A DNA stretch of 64,000 bases from Brevibacterium linens ATCC 9172 (lineage in GTDB: Bacteria > Actinomycetota > Actinomycetes > Actinomycetales > Brevibacteriaceae). Location: assembly GCF_900169165.1 (NCBI RefSeq), contig NZ_FXYY01000002.1, positions 248,001-312,000 of the forward strand. The letters run 5' to 3'. Positions 57,518 through 64,000 of the stretch are shown here, piece after piece. The position numbers were made by a program, and so were the translations under genes. How positions within the stretch are numbered: the stretch's first letter is position 1; the number at the start of each line of letters is the position of its first letter. Under the pieces are notes generated by a model. That model did no database searches. It saw only the letters and a program-made list of their open reading frames with translations, and had not been told where the DNA came from.

Positions 57518-59551
57518 GTGAAAGGTGACAAGCGGGTGACGATCCTCTACACCATCGGACTGGGCGTCCTCAGCGCGCTCATCGTCGGATTCCTCGTCCG
57601 GCGGATGATGCTCACCGGCACCGGAGCCGCCCGCAACACCATCGTCTCCCTCATCATGGGCCTCTCCATCTGGCCCATCACCCTCCAGGCCTACAAGCTG
57701 CTCGGCATCTCCGAATCCGACCAATACCCAAACCTGTCGATGAGCTTCCCGGCGATCATGGTCTTCCTGCTGCTCTTCGCCTGGTTCATCGTCATCCAGA
57801 TGTTCGTCCTGCTGGCGATCGAACTCATCATGCCCTCGGGCACCCTGAGCTCACTGATCCGCAACGCACCGAAGATCCCCACCTGGTACCGCCGCGTCAA
57901 CCGCCTGGCCCAGATCCAGTCGATCCTCATCAAATTCGGCCTCTCCCGCTACCTTCGACCGCGAATCCCCACTCTGCGCGTTTCCCTCCGCGAGATCGCC
58001 GCCACTACCCGTGACGCCCTGGCCGCCTCGGGGGTCACGTTCATCAAGCTCGGCCAGTTCATCGCCACCCGCGGAGACATGATCCCGCACGAATTCGTCG
58101 AGGAGTTCTCAACCCTCCAAGCCGGGGTCAAGCCCGTTCCGTTCGCAGAGGTGAAAGATCAGCTTGAAGCCAGATGGGGCCGTCCCGTCGCCGAGGTGTT
58201 TGCCGAGTTCGATGAGAGACCCTTCGCTGGTGCCTCCGTCGCCCAGGTCCACCGAGCCGTGACCTGGGAAGGTCGCGTGGTCGCGGTGAAGGTGCAGCGG
58301 CCGAAGATCCGCAAACAGGTCCGAGCCGACTGCGATATCGTCCTCACCCTCGCCGACCGTCTCGATCGCACCACCGACTGGGCGAAGAAGATCGGCATCG
58401 CGAAACTCGCCCGCAGCTTCGTCGATTCCTTGCAGGGCGAGCTCGACTACCGCGGCGAGCTCGCCCAGATCGAGGCTCTCCGTCTCGCCGACGAGACCGG
58501 CCGGTCGACGACGAAGACCGAGTCTGTCGTCCATATTCCGCACGTGTACAAGGAGCTGTCCGGCGAGTTCGTCATCGTCATGGACCTCGTCGAAGGTGTC
58601 CCGCTGTCCCACGGCGACGAGGTGGTCGACCAGCTTTCCGACATCGCGCGCAGAGAGATCGCCCAGGACCTCTTCCTCATGGTCGTCCGCCAGGTGCTCG
58701 GAAAGGGCATCTTCCACGCCGACCTCCACCCCGGAAACATCGTCGTCTCAAGCGCCGGCCGTGCCGGCCTCGTCGACTTCGGCGCCGTCGGCCGCATCGA
58801 CAAACGCGACCGCCGAGCCATCGCACTGCTGCTCATGGCCTTCGACTCGCAAAACTCGCAGGCCGCGACCGCGGCCATCCTCGAACTGCTCGGCACACCG
58901 AGCGAGGTGAACCTGCGGGAGCTGCAGCGTGAAATCGGGCAGATCATGCTCAAGTATGGCGATGGCGCCCCTGGCTCGACCTCAGCTGCGTTGTTCGGTG
59001 AGCTCATCGACTTCGTGGTCGATTTCGGTTTCCCGATGCCGGCTTCAGTTGCGACGGCGTTCCGTGCCATCAGCACCCTCGAAGGGTCAATCACTCGCCT
59101 CGTGCCGGAGCTCAACCTGCTGGCGCTCGTGACTCAGCACGGCAAGACACTGCTGCGTGAGGTCGGGGGACTGGGAGTCGACCGACACGAGATGACGCTC
59201 TACGCGGCAGCGACCGCGCCCCAGATCGCCGAGCTGCCCGGGCAGATCTCGCGCATCGCCGGTCACCTGCAGGACGGCACGCTCGACGTCGGCACGAGCG
59301 GGCTGAACATTGCGACGATCAAGAATCTGCTGGTCTCCACGGTTGAACAGTTCATTCAGGTCATCGTCTCAACTGCACTCATCCTCGGCGGGGTGATCCT
59401 CATGGCCGCGGACTTCGGACCTCCTCTTGCTCCAGATCTCAAACTCTTCACGTACTTCGGCGCCTGGATGTTACTTGCTGGTAGTGTGATTGCGGCGTTG
59501 GTTCTCGCGCCAGCGCTCAGGCAGCGGATGACATGGGAAGGGTTGGGGTAG
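57518..59551 (+). CDS. ABC1/UbiB-family atypical kinase, membrane protein
   Basis: 677 residues. Three hydrophobic helices at the N-terminus (about 8-25, 38-55, 75-100), then the UbiB/ADCK core (about 160-480) with KxGQ motif FIKLGQFIATRGDMIP, the Ala-rich nucleotide loop FAGASVAQVHRA and the HADLHPGNIVV catalytic loop and DFG (VDFGAVG). Two more helices end the protein (about 610-670). This family supports quinone or lipid biology. GTG 57518 or GTG 57536 may be the start. It overlaps the patatin gene by 19 bases. Confidence 0.88.
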   Translation: MKGDKRVTILYTIGLGVLSALIVGFLVRRMMLTGTGAARNTIVSLIMGLSIWPITLQAYKLLGISESDQYPNLSMSFPAIMVFLLLFAWFIVIQMFVLLAIELIMPSGTLSSLIRNAPKIPTWYRRVNRLAQIQSILIKFGLSRYLRPRIPTLRVSLREIAATTRDALAASGVTFIKLGQFIATRGDMIPHEFVEEFSTLQAGVKPVPFAEVKDQLEARWGRPVAEVFAEFDERPFAGASVAQVHRAVTWEGRVVAVKVQRPKIRKQVRADCDIVLTLADRLDRTTDWAKKIGIAKLARSFVDSLQGELDYRGELAQIEALRLADETGRSTTKTESVVHIPHVYKELSGEFVIVMDLVEGVPLSHGDEVVDQLSDIARREIAQDLFLMVVRQVLGKGIFHADLHPGNIVVSSAGRAGLVDFGAVGRIDKRDRRAIALLLMAFDSQNSQAATAAILELLGTPSEVNLRELQREIGQIMLKYGDGAPGSTSAALFGELIDFVVDFGFPMPASVATAFRAISTLEGSITRLVPELNLLALVTQHGKTLLREVGGLGVDRHEMTLYAAATAPQIAELPGQISRIAGHLQDGTLDVGTSGLNIATIKNLLVSTVEQFIQVIVSTALILGGVILMAADFGPPLAPDLKLFTYFGAWMLLAGSVIAALVLAPALRQRMTWEGLG

Positions 59552-60462
59552 ACCAAGTGGCGGAGCCAGTGGAGACGACGCGAATCAGCGATACCGCACT
59601 CATCTTCGAAGGCGGTGGGATGCGGGCTTCGCTCACCAGCGCCATGGCAGTCGTCTTGCTCAACGAAGGCCTGTTGTTTGACTGGGTCGCTGGAATCAGT
59701 GCCGGAGCGTCCACTGCAGTGAACTACCTATCCGAGGACAAATGGAGAGTGCGTCGATCGTTCGTCGAGTTCGCCAAGGAAGAAGAATTCGGCGGGTGGC
59801 GCTACTTCGCTCGCGGCAAAGGGATGTTCCATGGCGAGTACATCTACCAACGAGCGGGTGCCCCCGACGAAGCATTGCCGTTCGATTGGGACACCTATGA
59901 GGCGAGCACCGGCGACATGCGGGTCATCGCATTTGATGCGGTGACCGGCGAGGAGGCGGTGTGGTCGAAGAAGGACACCCCGAACATCGACGATTTGATG
60001 ATCAGAGTGCAGGCGTCATCGACGATGCCGATTGTCATGCCGCCGGTGCATCTCGATGGGCACGTGTACGTCGACGGCGCGATGGGGCAGGACGGCGGCA
60101 TCGCGTTGAGCCAGGCACAGCGTGAGGGCTTCGAGAAGTTCGTCATCGTGCTGACCCAGGAGCGCTCATACAGTAAAGTTGCGCAGCGGTTCCCAGCGGT
60201 CTACCGGGGAATATTCCGCAGGTATCCGGCTTTGGCCGACGCACTGCTGACCCGTTGGAAGCGGTACAACGAAACCCGCGAACGTATCTTTGCCCTCGAG
60301 GAGGAAGGCAAAGCGCACGTCTTCGCTCCCGACCGCATGCCCGTCGACAACAGCACCCGCGACCTCTCGCGATTGGCTGCAGCCCACCGGATGGGGCTGT
60401 CCCAGGCCCGACGTGAGTTGCCGGTCATCCGAGAGTTCCTCGGGGCACAGAGCGCGGTGTAG
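59533..60462 (+). CDS. Patatin-like phospholipase family protein
   Basis: 309-residue acyl hydrolase. Oxyanion hole FEGGGMR at 25-31, nucleophile S56 in GISAG, and catalytic Asp181 in VDGAMG, all in order. It overlaps the UbiB-like gene by 19 bases, so the two are co-expressed; a lipid substrate shared by the pair is plausible. Starts at 59533 or slightly later GTG codons are possible. Confidence 0.92.
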   Translation: MGRVGVDQVAEPVETTRISDTALIFEGGGMRASLTSAMAVVLLNEGLLFDWVAGISAGASTAVNYLSEDKWRVRRSFVEFAKEEEFGGWRYFARGKGMFHGEYIYQRAGAPDEALPFDWDTYEASTGDMRVIAFDAVTGEEAVWSKKDTPNIDDLMIRVQASSTMPIVMPPVHLDGHVYVDGAMGQDGGIALSQAQREGFEKFVIVLTQERSYSKVAQRFPAVYRGIFRRYPALADALLTRWKRYNETRERIFALEEEGKAHVFAPDRMPVDNSTRDLSRLAAAHRMGLSQARRELPVIREFLGAQSAV

Positions 60463-60978
60463 GCACCTGAGCATCACCACCGTCCGTGGAACTCTTCAGT
60501 TTTTCCAAAGATGTGCTCCTTCCGATATTCGCACCCGGCCAGGGGCCAGACTGTGCCGGAGGAAAGGCCGAGGACAAATTCTTCGCGGTTGCCGACGAGC
60601 CTCTTGTCGTGGACTTCTCGAGACGGTAGGTGCCTTCGTTGGCGCAAACGCACTCGCTGACGCTCAGGCAGTTGTCCTTGCAGGTGTATCGGAAGCGTCG
60701 ACTGTTCCACGGAACGAGGACGCCCATCGATGACGTTGGAAACTGTCCGCCAAGACATGCGACCGATTGCCTCCCGGATCAATCCCTCTGGTCATGCGTG
60801 CTCTTCGACACCCATCGCCGAGTCCGGACGGCCCAATGAGTCGAACGCCGTAACGCAGTGCGAGGGACGTCTTCGCGGCGCCGACAATAAAGTCTCGGTC
60901 CGCTGAGTGGGCGTGTACACGGGCTGAATCCTGGCCAGAAGGCTCGAGATCCGATCACTACGCTGAGATGGGCACTCG
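60463..60978. other. Half-kilobase gap without a recognised gene
   Basis: Several short frames on both strands. One minus-strand frame (60727 to about 60480) has a Cys cluster (YTCKDNCLSVSECVCAN), like a damaged zinc-binding segment, but no start, ribosome-binding site or family match. A decayed gene is possible. Confidence 0.4.
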
Positions 60979-62040
60979 GTGCGAGATCATAGTGTTGTGA
61001 ACTCTTTCGAAACCTCATCGTGGAGCTTGACCTCACGAGACTTCGACTCTCTCGCTGCCGGGGCAGCGCTCCTCGGTTCGGGAGGCGGCGGCGATGGTCG
61101 AATCGGCCAAAATCTTCTGAGCAGCCTCCCGCCGGAAACCAGCATTGCAGTGGTGCGGGCCGACAAACTCCCAGACGACGCCAGTGTCGTTCATGTCGGC
61201 ACGGTCGGTGCACCGGACGTCGTCAGCGAACGTCTGCTCGATCCTGCCGACTTTGCTCAAGCGGCCGAGACGGTCGCTGACCTGGTGGGGCGCGATGTCG
61301 ATGCAATCGGGTGCGTTGAAGTCGGTGGACTCAATGCACTCATCAGTGTGCTGGTGTCCGCGCATATCGGCGTGCCCATAGTCGACGGCGATCTTATGGG
61401 CCGAGCGTTCCCGCGAATCCACATGACTTTGTTGTCAGCACATGGGCGAAGGAGCACCCCCTTGTCCTTGGTGAGTCCCAGTAGGGATGTCGCAGTCCTC
61501 AAAGACGGGTCGCCTCGGCGGCTCGAGGCGATGCTGTCGGCCATTGTGAGTTCGATGGGAGGAGCAGCCGCGCTGGCCGTCTATCCCGTATTCGCGGCGG
61601 AGCTCCGGCAGATCGGAATGGGGCCAAGCTTGAGTCACTGTTTGGATATCGGCCGAGCATTCCGAAGAAATATGCACTGTAAGACCACTGAGCTGATTGA
61701 GGTCATCGGCGGTCAGCTTGTTGCTGAAGGAGTCGTTGAGGAGGTGCGCAATGGGAACCTCAGCTCTCTGACAGTTGTCAATGATCTGCGACGAAGTACG
61801 GCGAGAATCGACTTCATCGATGAGTTTCTTGCAGTTACTGTCGATGGTGCGCCGGCTGCGAGCACTCCGGAGATCATTATCGTTGTCGACCGGACGACGA
61901 ACCGCCCATTGAGATGCGACGAGGTGACTCGGGGACTGTCGGTGGTGGTGGCGACACTGCCGAGTATCCATGAGTGGCCCGAGGACGCGTTGTCGTTGGT
62001 TGGTCCCGCAGCCTTCGGCATGGACGTAGGAGAGGGCTGA
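60979..62040 (+). CDS. DUF917 family protein (hydantoinase-associated)
   Basis: 353 residues. N-terminal LAAGAALLGSGGGGD and IGCVEVGGLNALISVL are typical of DUF917, which is found beside hydantoinases and includes S-methyl thiohydantoin desulfurases. It precedes a PucR regulator by four bases and an Asp/Glu/hydantoin racemase, forming a hydantoin-type gene set. GTG 60979 or GTG 60997 may be the start. Confidence 0.85.
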   Translation: MRDHSVVNSFETSSWSLTSRDFDSLAAGAALLGSGGGGDGRIGQNLLSSLPPETSIAVVRADKLPDDASVVHVGTVGAPDVVSERLLDPADFAQAAETVADLVGRDVDAIGCVEVGGLNALISVLVSAHIGVPIVDGDLMGRAFPRIHMTLLSAHGRRSTPLSLVSPSRDVAVLKDGSPRRLEAMLSAIVSSMGGAAALAVYPVFAAELRQIGMGPSLSHCLDIGRAFRRNMHCKTTELIEVIGGQLVAEGVVEEVRNGNLSSLTVVNDLRRSTARIDFIDEFLAVTVDGAPAASTPEIIIVVDRTTNRPLRCDEVTRGLSVVVATLPSIHEWPEDALSLVGPAAFGMDVGEG

Positions 62041-62043
62041 GAC

Positions 62044-63549
62044 ATGGTCGAAACAGCGAAGGTCCGGGACCTGTTGTCCTATCCTGTGCTGAATGGTGTT
62101 CGAGTGGTTGCCGGTGAGGCAGGACTCGATGATGAGATGAGCGATGTCGTTTGGTTCGCCGGGGACCTGGGCGCTGCGGACCGTGCGGTATTGGTCTGCG
62201 CTCGCGCAATCAGCGTACCTTCGTACAAGCTCGACTCCGTGGTCCGGAAAGCCCACGGTGCCGGCGCCTCCGGACTTCTTATCCTCGCCGACGAGCAGCC
62301 GCCGCTCCTATCGACGGTCCGATTGGCCGACCGTTTGAGATTCCCGATCATGCAGACGAGGGAGGCGGACCCGGCGGTGGTGGTGCCGGAGTTGATCACG
62401 ATGGCCCGGGCTCCTCTGTTGGTCGAGTCTGCGACTGCGGTGAAACTAACGCGACAACTGAGTTCACGGCGCACGGGGGAAGAAATCCTCTCAGCAGCGA
62501 ATTCGGTGCTGCAGACGGACCTGGGCCTGGTCACCCCCGATGGGGCGAACATCCTCGGTGCGCATTTGATCCCCGACGATGCTCTGCACCTCGACCGGTC
62601 CGTCACCCAACGGGGCCGGAACACGCTGATACATCCCGTGCTCGACCCGGAGGATAACCGCCCGGCAGCCTGGCTGATTGCTCCTTTCAGCCAGTCATCG
62701 TCTGCGCGACTGAAGATCCTCGAGCTTGGACTGATGATCGTCGAACCGTTCCTTCGTTCGTGGCTGTTGACTCAACGGGCGAAGGCCGAGAGGAGTCAGG
62801 TGATCCGTGCTCAGCTGTTCTCTGAGATCGTGGCGGCCAGAGACACGATCAGCCGCGACTACGTCGAATCGGCTCTGTCTCTCGGCTGGCGCCTGCAGGA
62901 CTGGCACACCGGCCTGCATATCCGGGCAGGAGACCAGATTGACGAATCGCAGTCGGCGACGAATCAACTGCGCAGCGAGCTGGCGCACCGGGGAATCACT
63001 GTCACCGCCAGTATCCCGCGCGGAGACGGCCACGTGATGTGGGTGACGACAGCGACTGAGCCGAGCGCCGACGATGGTCGCCAATTGCTGGGCAACCTGC
63101 GGCAGGCGGTGCTGCAGTTGGACAGCCGAGATGACGTCATCGCTGGAATCGGGCGACCGCGCAGAGGCCCAGGGGGCCTCTCTGACACTGTCCACGAGGC
63201 GCGGGACGCATGCGACTTGGCAGCCAGCCATAGTTTTCGTCCGGCAGTCGAACACGTCGACGAGTTGGGCGTTGCACGTCTCCTCGCCACATGGCAGCGC
63301 TCGGAAGTCACTCGAGCTTTCGCCGAGTCCGCGCTCGCCCCGCTCGTGGACGCACCGCACCTGATGAGAACATTTCAGACCTATCTGGAAAGCGGGGGTT
63401 CGACGGCCACGACAGCAAGTGTCCTGGGTATTCATCGCAACACCGTGGCCACTCGAATGCAACAGATCCGATCACGATTGGATACGGACCTCGATGAACC
63501 CAGCCAACGCTTGGCTTTTCAGCTCGCATGTCGCGCCCTTATGAGCTGA
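62044..63549 (+). CDS. PucR family transcriptional regulator
   Basis: 501 residues with an N-terminal PucR sensor domain (VRDLLSYPVLNGVRVVAGEAG), a middle GGDEF-like region and a C-terminal HTH_30 (TFQTYLESGGSTATTASVLG, IHRNTVATRMQQI). PucR proteins control purine, allantoin and hydantoin catabolism. It is probably the local activator for the DUF917 and racemase genes. Confidence 0.92.
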   Translation: MVETAKVRDLLSYPVLNGVRVVAGEAGLDDEMSDVVWFAGDLGAADRAVLVCARAISVPSYKLDSVVRKAHGAGASGLLILADEQPPLLSTVRLADRLRFPIMQTREADPAVVVPELITMARAPLLVESATAVKLTRQLSSRRTGEEILSAANSVLQTDLGLVTPDGANILGAHLIPDDALHLDRSVTQRGRNTLIHPVLDPEDNRPAAWLIAPFSQSSSARLKILELGLMIVEPFLRSWLLTQRAKAERSQVIRAQLFSEIVAARDTISRDYVESALSLGWRLQDWHTGLHIRAGDQIDESQSATNQLRSELAHRGITVTASIPRGDGHVMWVTTATEPSADDGRQLLGNLRQAVLQLDSRDDVIAGIGRPRRGPGGLSDTVHEARDACDLAASHSFRPAVEHVDELGVARLLATWQRSEVTRAFAESALAPLVDAPHLMRTFQTYLESGGSTATTASVLGIHRNTVATRMQQIRSRLDTDLDEPSQRLAFQLACRALMS

Positions 63550-63735
63550 ACTCGGAGCGATTGAGCTGATGGAGCGGAGCAGAGCACGCTGATCAAAGAA
63601 CCAGACATTCCAGCGGCATGATATTGGGCACTGTGCACTGCCGCAGCGGCGTAGGAGGGCAATCTGCACCTAGCTCGGGTGGGCACGTGAGCCTAGCGTG
63701 ATGAAAGGAACACGCAAACAAGCAAAGGAGAAACC

Positions 63736-64000
63736 ATGCATATTCGAGTAATCGTTCCTCTCATCGGCAATAGCCTGCTGGACCACGTCATCGAGGAAGC
63801 TCAAATCTGGGTGGGGACCGAGACCACTGTCGACGCGGTATCGCTGACGCGAGGGACAGCCAGCATCGAATCCGAGTACGACGAGGCACTTGCCGCACCC
63901 GGAATCCTGGACCGCATCGCAGAGGCCAAGGCCGATGGAGTCGACGGAGTCTTCATCAGCTGCTTCGGCGATCCTGGCGTCCACGCGGCCCGAGAGGTCA
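63736..64000 (+). CDS. Asp/Glu/hydantoin racemase family protein, 5' part (cut by window end)
   Basis: 88 codons visible from ATG 63736 after AAAGGAG: MHIRVIVPLIGNSL, later ISCFGDPGVHAAREV, which holds the first catalytic cysteine of the Asp/Glu/hydantoin racemase family (SCFGDPG). The 187-base gap after pucR contains a -10-like TAGCGT (63695-63700) and no other gene. Confidence 0.88.
   Translation, partial: MHIRVIVPLIGNSLLDHVIEEAQIWVGTETTVDAVSLTRGTASIESEYDEALAAPGILDRIAEAKADGVDGVFISCFGDPGVHAAREV

Overview
The window is high-GC actinobacterial chromosome. Gene order (ftsK-pgsA-cinA-clgR-DUF3046-recA-recX-miaB-miaA-dapF-hflX-dinG-lexA, then hisC-hisB-hisH-priA, then infC-rpmI-rplT and pheS-pheT) and gene style point to a Micrococcales-type organism, most likely Brevibacterium or a close relative. 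That placement is an inference from gene content; no rRNA gene is present. About ten genes have an actinobacterial -10 hexamer (TANNNT) exactly 6-8 nt before the start codon, so leaderless mRNAs look common.

Regions. 1-15.6 kb: cell division, lipid synthesis, DNA repair and tRNA modification core, with recA carrying both a LexA box and a PafBC-type promoter. 15.6-21 kb: lexA divergent from a LysM cell-division-inhibitor-like gene, then a translationally coupled histidine operon. 21-26.4 kb: a frameshifted M20 amidohydrolase beside an AbgT transporter, and an NAD(P)-binding epimerase-like gene divergent from a TetR regulator. 26.5-29.6 kb: the IF3/L35/L20 operon, where infC starts at an ATC codon behind a leader with an intrinsic terminator. 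29.6-35.7 kb: an accessory block between the rRNA methyltransferase gene and pheST (HicAB, pentapeptide-repeat protein, frameshifted polysaccharide deacetylase, DUF429, acetolactate-synthase-like enzyme). 35.7-40.4 kb: pheST and a short-chain dehydrogenase.

40.4-48.5 kb is the most interesting part. A decayed copy of the pabA 5' region is followed by an AT-rich segment holding one large STAND ATPase gene (41068-43611, minus strand). Its architecture reads HEPN ribonuclease-like domain, NB-ARC ATPase, TPR array and C-terminal cold-shock domain. Then come intact pabAB and pabC, an ISL3-type transposase remnant, a tRNA-Thr-like 3' end and a strong terminator. It looks like a genomic island carrying a candidate anti-phage defence gene.

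48.7-64 kb is metabolic accessory DNA: an ABM monooxygenase divergent from a GlxA/AraC regulator; an Asp/Glu racemase divergent from a LysR gene leading a complete TRAP transporter (Q, M, P); an AT-rich membrane protein and a VapBC-type toxin-antitoxin pair; a UbiB-like kinase overlapping a patatin-like lipase; and a DUF917-PucR-hydantoin racemase set cut by the window end. Two genes (M20 amidohydrolase, polysaccharide deacetylase) each carry one apparent single-base deletion in a short homopolymer, so either they are young pseudogenes or the assembly has errors there.
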